Shown in pieces: positions 41,431 to 50,040 of a DNA stretch of 64,000 nt. Under the pieces are notes generated by a model. It searched no databases. It worked only from the letters and a program-made list of their open reading frames with translations, and had not been told where the DNA came from. Each line of letters begins with the position of its first letter. The stretch's first letter is position 1. This DNA comes from an uncultured Bacilli bacterium. GTDB taxonomy: Bacteria > Bacillota_I > Bacilli_A > RF39 > UBA660. A program made the translations under genes and the position numbers. The stretch covers positions 1 to 64,000 of the forward strand of contig CAKONC010000001.1 in assembly GCA_934096985.1 (NCBI GenBank), read 5' to 3'.

Positions 41431-43602
41431 ATGAGAAGTTTAGTTATATTAAGGGGAAGTCCTGCAAGTGGTAAATCTACTTGGGTTAAAAAAATGGGCT
41501 TAGAAAATTATACTTTATGTGCAGACACAATTAGGTTATTAGTTGAAAGTCCTATAATTGTACCTGATAAAAATCATAGAGTAATTAGTCAAAAAAATGA
41601 TAATTATGTATGGCAATTATTGTTTGAATTATTGGAGAAAAGAATGAGTAGAGGGGAGTTTGTGGTAATAGACGCTACACATAGTAGATCGAGTGATTTT
41701 AGTAGATACAATAAACTTTGTGAAAGATATAGATATAGACGCTACTATGTTGACTTTAGTGATGTGTCTATTGAAGAATGTAAAAAAAGAAATGCTTTAA
41801 GAGAAGATTATAAGAGAGTACCAGAAAATGTTATTGATAAAATATATTCACGATTAAAAACACAATCTAAAACGAGTGGTTGGATAGAGGTAGATAAAAA
41901 TAATTTTTGGAATGAAATAGGAATGAAATTATTTGATTTAAGCCATTATTCTAAGATTCATATTTTTGGCGATATTCACGGGTGCTACAATCCGTTAAAA
42001 GAGTATTTTGATAATAACCCTTATAATCTTGACGAGATGTATATTTTTTGCGGAGATTATACGGATAGAGGATTGCAAAATAAAGAAACTTTGCTATTCT
42101 TAATGGAATTAGCTAAAAATAAAAATGTATTATTTTTAGAGGGAAATCACGAAAAATGGTTAAATTATTATTCCCTAGATGAATATGAAAATATAAAAAG
42201 TAAAACATTCTTAAATAAGACTATGCCTGAGATTATTGACATTGATAAAAGTGAGTTAAGAAGTTTTTATAGAAGAATCGGTCAAGTTGCATATTTTGAC
42301 TATGACGGAAAGAAATATTTAGTATCTCACGGAGGAATCAGCTATGTTCCTGATGAATTACAATTAGTTGCTACTGAACAATTTATCAATGGTGTTGGTG
42401 ACTATAATGTACAAATAGATGAAATATTTTTAGAGAATGAAAAAGATAAAAATATTATGCAAGTACACGGACATAGAAATATTTTTGAAATAGACGGAAA
42501 TCAATATTCAGTTAATCTTGAGGGAAAGGTTGAATTTGGAGGATTCTTAAAAGTAATGATACTAGAAAAAGGAAAACTTCCATCTATAGCTAAAATAAAA
42601 AATAATTATTTTGGTAAGCCTGAGGAAATTAATGAATTTAATGAGTGCCGAGCTAAAATAACAAATATACCGATGGTAGAACAATTAAGAATGTCAAAGG
42701 ACATAAGAGAAGTAGCTTTAGGAAATAATATTAGTTCATTCAATTTTACAAGAAACGCTTTTTACAATAAAAAATGGAATGAATTAACTTGTAAAGCTAG
42801 GGGATTATTTGTGGATACTGAAAAAGATAAAGTGGTAGCTAGAGGCTATGAAAAATTCTTTAATATAAATGAAAAAAAGGAAACTGAGTTAGAACATCTA
42901 TTAGTTAAATTTAAAGATAAAATAACTTGCTATAAAAAAGAAAATGGTTTTTTAGGTATATTATCTTTAATAAATGGAGAATTATTTTTTGCTAGTAAAT
43001 CAACTAACAAAGGCGTCTTTGCTGATTATTTTAAGAAAATATTTGACGAAAGTTGTATTGATAAAATTAAATTAATTAATTATTTAAAGAATCACGATGT
43101 GTCTTTAGCTTTTGAAGTAATTGATATTGAGAACGATCCACATATTATAAAATATGATAAATCAAAAATAGTATTATTAGATATTATTTATAATGACTAT
43201 GAATTTAAAAAAGAACCTTATGAAAAAGTAGTAGAATTAGCAAAATTATTGTGCTGTGAATGTAAAACTATTTATAAAGAGTTTGATGATGTTAGAGAAT
43301 TTCATAAATGGTATTTAGATAACACTGATGAAGAAGATTTGTCTAAAGAAGATATAGAGGGAGTAGTTATTGAATCATCAGGAATTATGACTAAATTAAA
43401 ATTCCCATACTATAATTTTTGGAAATTTATGAGGAGAGTAAAAGAACAAGTAGCTCATAAAGGAACTCCTAAGTTATCTAGTCTATTTAATCCTACAGCT
43501 AACTATTTCTACGCTTGGCTAAAGAAACAAGATGAAGAAACTTTAAGTAAAGATATTATCACTTTAAGAGAAAAATTTTACAATGAGGATTTCAATGAAT
43601 AG
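41431..43602 (+). CDS. Trifunctional RNA repair enzyme: polynucleotide kinase, phosphatase, RNA ligase
   Basis: 723 residues with three modules. Kinase: P-loop GSPASGKST (residues 9-17) and RNALREDYKRVPENV. Calcineurin-like phosphatase: IFGDIHGCYN (about 178), CGDYTDRG and EGNHEKW (about 236). Ligase: KARGLF (about 455), the likely adenylated Lys in CYKKENGFLG (about 500), and FEVIDIENDPHII. This domain order is that of bacterial Pnkp, though the C-terminal part looks Rnl1-like. It should heal and seal cleaved RNA, for example tRNAs cut by host anticodon nucleases. Followed by an RlaP-like gene overlapping by 8 nt. Confidence 0.85.
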   Translation: MRSLVILRGSPASGKSTWVKKMGLENYTLCADTIRLLVESPIIVPDKNHRVISQKNDNYVWQLLFELLEKRMSRGEFVVIDATHSRSSDFSRYNKLCERYRYRRYYVDFSDVSIEECKKRNALREDYKRVPENVIDKIYSRLKTQSKTSGWIEVDKNNFWNEIGMKLFDLSHYSKIHIFGDIHGCYNPLKEYFDNNPYNLDEMYIFCGDYTDRGLQNKETLLFLMELAKNKNVLFLEGNHEKWLNYYSLDEYENIKSKTFLNKTMPEIIDIDKSELRSFYRRIGQVAYFDYDGKKYLVSHGGISYVPDELQLVATEQFINGVGDYNVQIDEIFLENEKDKNIMQVHGHRNIFEIDGNQYSVNLEGKVEFGGFLKVMILEKGKLPSIAKIKNNYFGKPEEINEFNECRAKITNIPMVEQLRMSKDIREVALGNNISSFNFTRNAFYNKKWNELTCKARGLFVDTEKDKVVARGYEKFFNINEKKETELEHLLVKFKDKITCYKKENGFLGILSLINGELFFASKSTNKGVFADYFKKIFDESCIDKIKLINYLKNHDVSLAFEVIDIENDPHIIKYDKSKIVLLDIIYNDYEFKKEPYEKVVELAKLLCCECKTIYKEFDDVREFHKWYLDNTDEEDLSKEDIEGVVIESSGIMTKLKFPYYNFWKFMRRVKEQVAHKGTPKLSSLFNPTANYFYAWLKKQDEETLSKDIITLREKFYNEDFNE

Positions 43603-44431
43603 AGAAAAGTATATTATGAATAATTTAAAAGATAAGTATGATTATCTTTTGGAAAAAGGATATAAAGTGATAGCTTTATTTTTACAAGGAAGTCAAAATT
43701 ACAACTTAGATATATATGATGATGATTATAAGAGTGATATAGACGCAAAAGCTATAATATTACCTACATTACAGGATATTATTTTAAATAAAACACCTAT
43801 ATCAACAACTTTGATACTTGATAATAATGAGCATATTGAAGTTAAAGACATAAGAATAATGAAAGATATGTTTATAAAACAAAATATTTCATATATTGAA
43901 TTATTATATACTGATTTTAAAATAGTAAATGAAGAATATAAAAATTACATAGACCAGCTTATAGCTATGAGAGATTCTATAGCTACAATAAATAAAAATC
44001 AATTTTTAAGATGTATTAAAGGTATGTCAATGGAAAAAGTAAAAGCTATGGAACACCCTTATCCCACTTTAATAGATAAGATAAATAAATACGGATACGA
44101 TCCAAAACAATTACATCATATAGTAAGATTATATGAATTTATATATAGATATTTATATAATCAAGAACCTTTAGAAAAATGTTATAGAAGTATTCAAAAA
44201 GATTTATTGATAGATATAAAAAAAGGAAAATACAACTTAGAACAAGCTCGAGAAATATCTAAAGAATATGATTCTAAGACTAAAGGATTATGTGATAACT
44301 TTATGAATGTAGAAGATGAAATTAATAATGAAACTATTAATATATTAAATACATTAATAGCTAAAATTTTAAAATATTCATTTGTAAAAGAATTAAAAGA
44401 GGAGGAAAAAGAATGTATTATTATGGATTAA
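43595..44431 (+). CDS. RlaP-like RNA-repair nucleotidyltransferase (Pol-beta fold)
   Basis: 278 residues. FLQGSQNYNLDIYDDDYKSD and then IDAKAI give the GS...DxD active site of Pol-beta nucleotidyltransferases, with the IELLYTDFKIVN and RCIKGMS features of the PF10127/RlaP group, found beside RNA ligases. It may add nucleotides to damaged RNA ends before sealing. ATG 43595 has GAGG upstream and overlaps the ligase gene by 8 nt, so the two are coupled. Confidence 0.82.
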   Translation: MNREKYIMNNLKDKYDYLLEKGYKVIALFLQGSQNYNLDIYDDDYKSDIDAKAIILPTLQDIILNKTPISTTLILDNNEHIEVKDIRIMKDMFIKQNISYIELLYTDFKIVNEEYKNYIDQLIAMRDSIATINKNQFLRCIKGMSMEKVKAMEHPYPTLIDKINKYGYDPKQLHHIVRLYEFIYRYLYNQEPLEKCYRSIQKDLLIDIKKGKYNLEQAREISKEYDSKTKGLCDNFMNVEDEINNETINILNTLIAKILKYSFVKELKEEEKECIIMD

Positions 44432-44574
44432 CTAAAGATGAGTATATTAGATTGCTAAAAGAATGTGGAATGTGTACTAAAAAATGGACTTTATCTAAGA
44501 TTAAACAATTCAATAAAAGAAAATTAGAAGTCATAAGGTCAAGAAATAATAAAAATAAAAAGAGGTGGAGATAG
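44413..44574 (+). CDS. Small basic phage protein, 53 residues
   Basis: Strong GGAGGAAAAAGA before ATG 44413. MYYYGLTKDEYIRLLKECGM then a Lys/Arg-rich end (NNKNKKRWR), perhaps nucleic-acid binding. It overlaps the RlaP-like gene by 19 nt and touches the next start (TAGTG). Unknown function. Confidence 0.55.
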   Translation: MYYYGLTKDEYIRLLKECGMCTKKWTLSKIKQFNKRKLEVIRSRNNKNKKRWR

Positions 44575-45137
44575 TGAAAGAAGAGAATAAAACTAATGTA
44601 TATCTTAATGTAGATGAAGAAGATAAAAATGAAATAGTAAAAAAAGTATTGGAAGAATTGAAGAATAAAAAGTTATTAAAAAATCCTAAATCGTCTTATA
44701 AAAGTACCGAAAAAATATTATATAGTTTAAATGTATTACCTGAGGCTATTAAATTAATAGATGAAGAAGTAAAGAAACTTGAAGAAGAAGCAAAAGGTAT
44801 AGCAATACCAACAGCTAAATCTAATTCACTTATACTTAATGAAAGAAATAACACCTATGTTTATGGAGATGAAACACTTGAAACAAGAATAAGTGAGTTA
44901 AAACAAATATCAGTTAAGGCTAAATCACAGGTAAGATTAGTTAAAAGTGCTTTAAAGAAAATTGAAGAGGATAAGTGGTATGATATTATTCAAATGTATT
45001 ACTTTGATGGTATGAAAATAGAAGCAATAGCCGAAGAATTAGATTGCTCAGTAAGTACCATAAGTGACAATAAAAAAAGACTTATGAATGAATTAAAAGT
45101 ATATATTTTTCCTGATACTTTTATAGAGGAATTATAA
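44574..45137 (+). CDS. Phage late transcription regulator (sigma-70 region 4/ArpU-like)
   Basis: 187 residues: helical N-terminal two thirds and a C-terminal HTH, FDGMKIEAIAEELDCSVSTI then SDNKKRLMNELK, typical of sigma region 4-like phage activators placed before the terminase genes. GTG 44574 is chosen, 6 nt after GAGGTGG; GTG 44565 lies inside that site. Candidate target: the direct repeats and promoter at 45395-45448. Confidence 0.75.
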   Translation: MKEENKTNVYLNVDEEDKNEIVKKVLEELKNKKLLKNPKSSYKSTEKILYSLNVLPEAIKLIDEEVKKLEEEAKGIAIPTAKSNSLILNERNNTYVYGDETLETRISELKQISVKAKSQVRLVKSALKKIEEDKWYDIIQMYYFDGMKIEAIAEELDCSVSTISDNKKRLMNELKVYIFPDTFIEEL

Positions 45138-45143
45138 CTTGTT

Positions 45144-45389
45144 ATGAAAGTAAAAAGGTTAAAAGAATTGCTAAATAACTTAGATGATGATTTAGATATA
45201 TTTATTAGAAATTCATACAATATTTGTGGAACAATAGGAGAATTAGAACAAGTAGAAAAAAGTTTTTATGGATTTTTTGGAAATGACATTCCCTGTGTAA
45301 TTTTAAATACACAATATAGTAAAGAAATGGAATTTGTGGAAGATGAGGAAACTTTTATTGATTATATTGAAACTGACGGAAAAAAATAA
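45144..45389 (+). CDS. Hypothetical protein, 81 residues
   Basis: Starts MKVKRLKELLNNLDDDLDIF, a pattern of small phage proteins with an LxxLLxxLDDD opening; acidic C-terminus. No function known. Last gene before the late promoter region. Confidence 0.6.
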   Translation: MKVKRLKELLNNLDDDLDIFIRNSYNICGTIGELEQVEKSFYGFFGNDIPCVILNTQYSKEMEFVEDEETFIDYIETDGKK

Positions 45390-45394
45390 AAAAC

Positions 45395-45448
45395 CGAAAA
45401 AGTGCCGAAAAAGTGCCCTATTGAATAACGAAAAATAACTGATATAAT
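45395..45448 (+). promoter_or_regulatory. Candidate late promoter with tandem 11-bp activator repeats
   Basis: CGAAAAAGTGC occurs twice back to back (45395-45405 and 45406-45416), one helical turn apart, ending 4 bp before a -35-like TTGAAT (45421-45426), 16-bp spacer and TATAAT (45443-45448). The weak -35 plus repeats suggests an activated promoter. Confidence 0.55.
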
Positions 45449-45460
45449 ATAGTAAAATGA

Positions 45461-45505
45461 AATAATTATGATAGATGAATGAATCACTAATCATAATTAT
45501 TTTTA
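45461..45505 (+). terminator. 12-bp stem-loop and T run after the early operon
   Basis: AATAATTATGAT (45461-45472) pairs perfectly with ATCATAATTATT (45490-45501), followed by TTTTATTTT. It begins about 13 bp beyond the TATAAT, so it would also stop transcripts from the candidate late promoter unless read through. Confidence 0.7.
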
Positions 45506-45519
45506 TTTTGATTAAATAT

Positions 45520-45593
45520 GGGTGATATTTTAATGGAAAAATACATTGAGAGTAATTGATTTGAGATATAAAGTTCGATTCTTTATTCACCCG
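45520..45593 (+). tRNA. tRNA-like element, degenerate
   Basis: 74 nt. The acceptor GGGTGA pairs with TCACCC. The T arm TAAAG-TTCGATT-CTTTA is perfect. A weak D arm (TTTT-AATGG-AAAA) is present. The anticodon stem pairs poorly, with mostly wobble pairs around GTAATTG; if real the anticodon would be AAT. CCA is not encoded and the discriminator is G. It could be a decayed tRNA or a tRNA-mimic RNA. Confidence 0.4.
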
Positions 45594-45639
45594 TCCTTTT
45601 TATTCTTTTTATTCGTTGATGTTATCAACAAAAAAGAGC

Positions 45640-45662
45640 GGAACTAGAAATAGTTCCTTTTA
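45640..45662 (+). terminator. Stem-loop after the tRNA-like element
   Basis: GGAACTA-GAAA-TAGTTCC, a 7-bp stem with a GNRA-type tetraloop, then TTTTATT. A smaller hairpin GTTGAT-GTT-ATCAAC lies at 45615-45629. Confidence 0.6.
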
Positions 45663-45689
45663 TTATGTTTAAAAAGTGGGTGATAAGAT

Positions 45690-45824
45690 ATGTTAAATAC
45701 AATAGTTGCAATAGTATTGGTAGTGTTAGAAATGTTATTTTTAGCGGTGGTTCTTATCCTCAATAATATAGATGAGTTCATAGAATGGCTTGAAAAAAGA
45801 TTAGAAAAGAAGAATAAGAGGTAA
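45690..45824 (+). CDS. Small phage membrane protein, 44 residues
   Basis: GGGTGAT upstream of ATG 45690. One TM helix (about 4-24) followed by an amphipathic charged tail (DEFIEWLEKRLEKKNKR). Small size and location at the start of the late region are all that can be said. Confidence 0.55.
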   Translation: MLNTIVAIVLVVLEMLFLAVVLILNNIDEFIEWLEKRLEKKNKR

Positions 45825-45828
45825 TTCT

Positions 45829-46026
45829 ATGAAAGAAAAGAATTATTTGGGGTTGTGTATGAGATATAGTGAATCCTGTAAGCTATGTCCTAGAAATAAA
45901 AAGTGTGAGGAAGAATTAGCACTAGAGAAAAGAGGTGTTAGATATGAAAGTAAAAATACTTGGAACGGAATACGAAGTAATAAAAGACGCAGAAGAAAAA
46001 GATTATCCACAATTAAAAAAGTGTGA
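45829..46026 (+). CDS. Small Cys-rich protein, 65 residues
   Basis: The first half carries C-x7-C-x2-C-x6-C (CMRYSESCKLCPRNKKC), a possible metal-binding knuckle; the second half is very basic but overlaps the next gene by 83 nt in another frame. AGAGGTAATT precedes the ATG. Confidence 0.5.
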   Translation: MKEKNYLGLCMRYSESCKLCPRNKKCEEELALEKRGVRYESKNTWNGIRSNKRRRRKRLSTIKKV

Positions 46027-46480
46027 TGGTTTTACCGATTTTAGTATTAAAAGAATTGTAGTAGCCAACTTTGACAAAGATGAAAGTAGTGTAGATGATA
46101 TAGACTGGTATAAAAAGAAAGTCCTTAGACACGAATTAGTACACGCATTTATTCACGAGAGTGGACTAGCCGAGAATTGTGACTGGGCTAGAAATGAGGA
46201 ACTTACTGATTGGATAGCTATACAATTTGAAAAGATATTAGGCGTGTTTATAGAATTACAATGTATTGATTCTATAGGTGTAGATGTAAATATATTTGAT
46301 AGACAATCTAACGATCCAATAAATGATCCTATTAATTCTCCTAAAGTAAAAGTAGCTAAAGCTAGTATTAAAGATACTACTGAGATAATAAATGAAATAG
46401 GTAAATCAATAAATAAAATACCTATAAACATAAATCTAAATAATTTAGCTAAAGGTGGAATAATTGGAGGTGATGGGTAA
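45944..46480 (+). CDS. Putative zinc metallopeptidase (HExxH)
   Basis: 178 residues. VLRHELVHAFIHESGL contains HELVH with a downstream NEELTDWIA, as in phage-borne minimal metallopeptidases of the IrrE/SprT neighbourhood. No HTH domain, so it is not a plain ImmA/IrrE anti-repressor. AGAGGTG precedes ATG 45944. Adjacent to the small terminase. Confidence 0.7.
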   Translation: MKVKILGTEYEVIKDAEEKDYPQLKKCDGFTDFSIKRIVVANFDKDESSVDDIDWYKKKVLRHELVHAFIHESGLAENCDWARNEELTDWIAIQFEKILGVFIELQCIDSIGVDVNIFDRQSNDPINDPINSPKVKVAKASIKDTTEIINEIGKSINKIPININLNNLAKGGIIGGDG

Positions 46481-47052
46481 TGACCTCGTTAAGTAATAAT
46501 CAAAAGTTATTTTGCCAAGAATATTTAAAATTAGGTATGAATGGAACACAGGCTTATCTAAATGTATATAAGACCTGTAAGAAAGAAGAAACAGCTAGAA
46601 CTAATGCTAGTAGATTGCTAACAAATGCTAACATAAAAAACTATATTAGTGAACTACAAGACAAAGTAGAAGAAAAAGCTATAGTTAAGATAGAAGATAT
46701 AGTTAATGAATTATTTACAATAGCTTTTACTGATAGAACTAAGATAAGCAAAAATGTTAGAAATAAGATATTAGAACGAAAAGAAGATGGTACTGAGGTA
46801 GAATATTATGAAGATAATGTTATTTTTGCTGAAACTGATGAATTAGATGATAAAACAAAAAAGATAATATCAGGATATAAGAAAACTCAGTCCGGTTTTG
46901 CTGTTGAAACATACGACAAAATGAAAGCTCTTGAATTATTAGGTAAGTATTTAGGAATGTTCAAAGATGAAGCTCCTACAATAAATAATAATATAGTTAA
47001 TCCATACGCCAATTTAAGTGAGGAAGAATTACGAAAATTGGTTGGTGATTAA
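46480..47052 (+). CDS. terS: Terminase small subunit
   Basis: 190 residues with the Terminase_2 N-terminus: NNQKLFCQEYLKLGMNGTQA, then ARTNASRLLTNANIKNYISE. Recognises the packaging site and recruits the large subunit. Its ATG overlaps the previous stop (TAATG), with GGAGGTG upstream. Confidence 0.92.
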   Translation: MTSLSNNQKLFCQEYLKLGMNGTQAYLNVYKTCKKEETARTNASRLLTNANIKNYISELQDKVEEKAIVKIEDIVNELFTIAFTDRTKISKNVRNKILERKEDGTEVEYYEDNVIFAETDELDDKTKKIISGYKKTQSGFAVETYDKMKALELLGKYLGMFKDEAPTINNNIVNPYANLSEEELRKLVGD

Positions 47053-47054
47053 AA

Positions 47055-48434
47055 GTGGTAATACCTGAATATGTAAGAGAACAAGCAAGATATGAATTAG
47101 CTAGGCGTAGCTTTTGGGAATATTGTAAAATAAAAGCTCCTGACTTTTATATGGAGGGTAGGAAGTATTTAAAAGAGTTTTGTAATGAATTACAAGACTT
47201 TTTATTATCTCCTAAAAAGGTATTAGTAGTTAATATGCCACCTAGACACGGAAAGAGTAGAACTCTTACATTATTTGTTCAATGGTGTTTAGGTAGAGAT
47301 ATACACTATAAGATAATGACCGGTAGTTATAATGAAATACTATCCGGAACTTTTGCTAAAGCTGTAAGGGACGCTATACAAGAAGAGGACGGAATATTTA
47401 ATAAAATATTTCCTAATGTAAAAGTTAAGTATGGTGAAGCTTCGATGAAAAAATGGGCTTTAGAGGGAAGTGAAGAAGCTAACTATTTAGCAACATCTCC
47501 AAAGGGTACAGCTACTGGTTTTGGTTGTAAGCTAATGATAATAGATGACTTAATAAGAGAAGTACAAGAAGCTTATAACGAAGAACTATTAGAAAAGCAC
47601 CAACGCTGGTTTACTGATACTATGTTATCAAGAACTGAAACAGGCTTTAAGATAATAATAGTTATGACTAGATGGGCTACAAATGACTTAGCTGGATTTG
47701 TATTAGATAAATATAAAGATGATTGTATTCACATTAATTATAGAGCTATTCAAGATGATGGATCTATGTTATGTGAAGAAGTATTAAATAGAGCTGACTT
47801 TGATTTCAAAACTCAAGAGATGAGTGAAGAAATAGTAGAAGCCAACTATAATCAAAAATGTATTGATGAAAAAGGTCGTCTATACAAGAACTTAAAGACA
47901 TACGATGTTAGTCCCGGATTTGGAACAATATACGCTTATGTTGATACAGCTGATACTGGAGATGACTTCTTATGTTGTGCTGTATATGGATTACTTAATA
48001 AAGAACCATATATTTTAGATGTTTTATTTACTGATGAGGGTATGGAAATAACCGAGGAGGAATGTGCTGATATTCTCTATAGAAACAATGTTAATTTAGC
48101 ATATATTGAATCCAACAATGGTGGACGAGGTTTTGCTAGAAATGTTAAGAGAATATTAAAAGAAAAATATAAATCAAATAAATGTGTTATTAAACCATTT
48201 ACTCAATCAGCCAATAAGCAATCAAGGATATTATCATCTAGTTATTGGGTTATGGAACATATATATTTTCCATTTAATTGGAATAAAAGATGGGAAGCGT
48301 TTTATAAACACATTACTAGGTATCAAAAGAAAGGTAAAAATGCTCACGATGATGGAGCTGATGTATTAGCTGGTATTTACGATAAGACGGTAGGAGAAAG
48401 AGGAGCGTCTTTTGGTAGCACTAAGCCAGCATAA
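47055..48434 (+). CDS. terL: Terminase large subunit
   Basis: Packaging motor ATPase and nuclease, 459 residues. Walker A MPPRHGKSRT (about 61-70), Walker B KLMIIDDLI (about 158), coupling motif MTRW, and nuclease acids in YVDTADTGDDF, YIESNNGGRG and AHDDGADVLAG. Starts at GTG 47055 two bases after terS. Confidence 0.95.
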   Translation: MVIPEYVREQARYELARRSFWEYCKIKAPDFYMEGRKYLKEFCNELQDFLLSPKKVLVVNMPPRHGKSRTLTLFVQWCLGRDIHYKIMTGSYNEILSGTFAKAVRDAIQEEDGIFNKIFPNVKVKYGEASMKKWALEGSEEANYLATSPKGTATGFGCKLMIIDDLIREVQEAYNEELLEKHQRWFTDTMLSRTETGFKIIIVMTRWATNDLAGFVLDKYKDDCIHINYRAIQDDGSMLCEEVLNRADFDFKTQEMSEEIVEANYNQKCIDEKGRLYKNLKTYDVSPGFGTIYAYVDTADTGDDFLCCAVYGLLNKEPYILDVLFTDEGMEITEEECADILYRNNVNLAYIESNNGGRGFARNVKRILKEKYKSNKCVIKPFTQSANKQSRILSSSYWVMEHIYFPFNWNKRWEAFYKHITRYQKKGKNAHDDGADVLAGIYDKTVGERGASFGSTKPA

Positions 48435-48449
48435 AAGGAGGTATAATAT

Positions 48450-50030
48450 ATGCTACAATATAATAAAGAATATATAACTAAAGCTGAAAATATAGCTACA
48501 ATATTAGAATCAGCTAAGCCTGAATGGAATAAAAGAAAAAAGTTATATAGAATGAAAGTAAGAAAAAATAGTCCATCAGGTTTGGTAGCTGAAAATGATA
48601 AAGAAACTAAAGTGGCGTTTGAATTTGCTATATCAAATATGATAAATGGATATGCCGGAGGTAAAGCTCCTATATATCAAGTAGAAGAAATGCCAACGAA
48701 AGAAAAACAAGCTATTCTAACTAAATTATTTAATAAATTATTTAATGCCAAAGACAATGATAGAAAAGAATATCAAACATTTATTGATTATATAAGGAAT
48801 TACAATGATGATTCCTTTTTTTATTATAATTTAATACAAAGTTATAATGATTTGTCGGCTGGTTATGGTATTTGGTATGAAAATGAAGATAATGAAATAG
48901 TATATGCAAATGTTGACGCAAGACAAACAATAGCTATTTATGATTATTCTACACCAGTTAAAAAGATAGGTTTATTAAGAACTTGGGAAGAAACTAATGA
49001 AAAAGGTGAAAAGTTTGATATGGTTGTAGTCACTACCGAAGATTGTAAATACTATTTTAAAAATAGTAAATTAAAAGGTGATGACTTTAGAGAAGATGAA
49101 GAAGCAAGAGAAACGATCAACTGGGGTTGTGTTCCTTGTATAGCAATAGAAAATCCTGATGGATTAGCTTGTTTTGAATTAGCAAAACCTAGTATTGCTA
49201 AATATGAAAGAGTTATGAAGAACTCAGGTAATACTTTCCAATACAATGATGACGCAAAACTAATGGTGACTGGTTATGAACCTAGAGAAGATACTTTAAT
49301 TGAAAAAAGAGATGATAACGGAGAAATAGAACACGATGAAGAGGGTAATATTATATGGATACCTAATGAAAAGAGAAAAAAGGAAGATGAAGTAGTATTA
49401 CAAGCTCCTGTATTCTATGCTGGTGAGGGTGGAAGTATTGAATGGGTAGAAAAAAATATCAATGATGGTGCTTTAGAAAACTATAAGAAAACACTTATAG
49501 ATTTAATATTTATGGTTAGTTGTTGTCCTAATGTTAATGATTTAGGGTTTACTAATGCCGATAATAGCTCAGCACTAGAAAAGAAATTCTTTCCACTAGA
49601 ACAATCTATCACTTACTTAGATAAATCAGTTAGAAAAGAATTACTAGCTATGTGGGAAGCCTTTACTACTAGAATTAATCTAAAAAAAGGTACAAAATAT
49701 GACTTTAGAAACTTAAAAATAAAGCTTCAAAGAAATATGCCTACTGATAAGAAAGCCGAAACTGATAGAGCTTTATCATTAAGAGGATTAGTATGTGATG
49801 AAACTGTCATCAACTTATTACCTGATGAGTTAGACGCTTCAAGTGAAATAGAAAAAATGAAAACACAAAGTGAAGAAAATCTTGAAGCAAATATGAAAAA
49901 GATTGAATCTTTCGGTAAAGATGGAGCTGACGCTCAAGCAGAAGAAAACAATAATCAAGACGCAAAAGAAACAAAAAATGCGTCTAATACTAATCAAGAC
50001 GCAAGTGTGCAAAGTAGCCGAGAAAAGTAG
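48450..50030 (+). CDS. Portal protein (SPP1 gp6-like)
   Basis: 526 residues. Forms the dodecameric DNA channel. GYAGGKAPIYQ near the N-terminus, FYYNLIQSYNDLSAGYGIWY, the wing/stem region, and a C-terminal Asn/Gln/Ala-rich tail. Position directly after terL and length agree with SPP1-type portals. AAAGGAGG precedes the ATG. Confidence 0.9.
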   Translation: MLQYNKEYITKAENIATILESAKPEWNKRKKLYRMKVRKNSPSGLVAENDKETKVAFEFAISNMINGYAGGKAPIYQVEEMPTKEKQAILTKLFNKLFNAKDNDRKEYQTFIDYIRNYNDDSFFYYNLIQSYNDLSAGYGIWYENEDNEIVYANVDARQTIAIYDYSTPVKKIGLLRTWEETNEKGEKFDMVVVTTEDCKYYFKNSKLKGDDFREDEEARETINWGCVPCIAIENPDGLACFELAKPSIAKYERVMKNSGNTFQYNDDAKLMVTGYEPREDTLIEKRDDNGEIEHDEEGNIIWIPNEKRKKEDEVVLQAPVFYAGEGGSIEWVEKNINDGALENYKKTLIDLIFMVSCCPNVNDLGFTNADNSSALEKKFFPLEQSITYLDKSVRKELLAMWEAFTTRINLKKGTKYDFRNLKIKLQRNMPTDKKAETDRALSLRGLVCDETVINLLPDELDASSEIEKMKTQSEENLEANMKKIESFGKDGADAQAEENNNQDAKETKNASNTNQDASVQSSREK

Positions 50031-50040
50031 GTGATATATA

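Noticed and set aside
45944..46480. ImmA/IrrE anti-repressor protease
   Set aside because: HExxH is present but the gene lies in the packaging region, not beside the repressor, and no paired ImmR-type context is visible.
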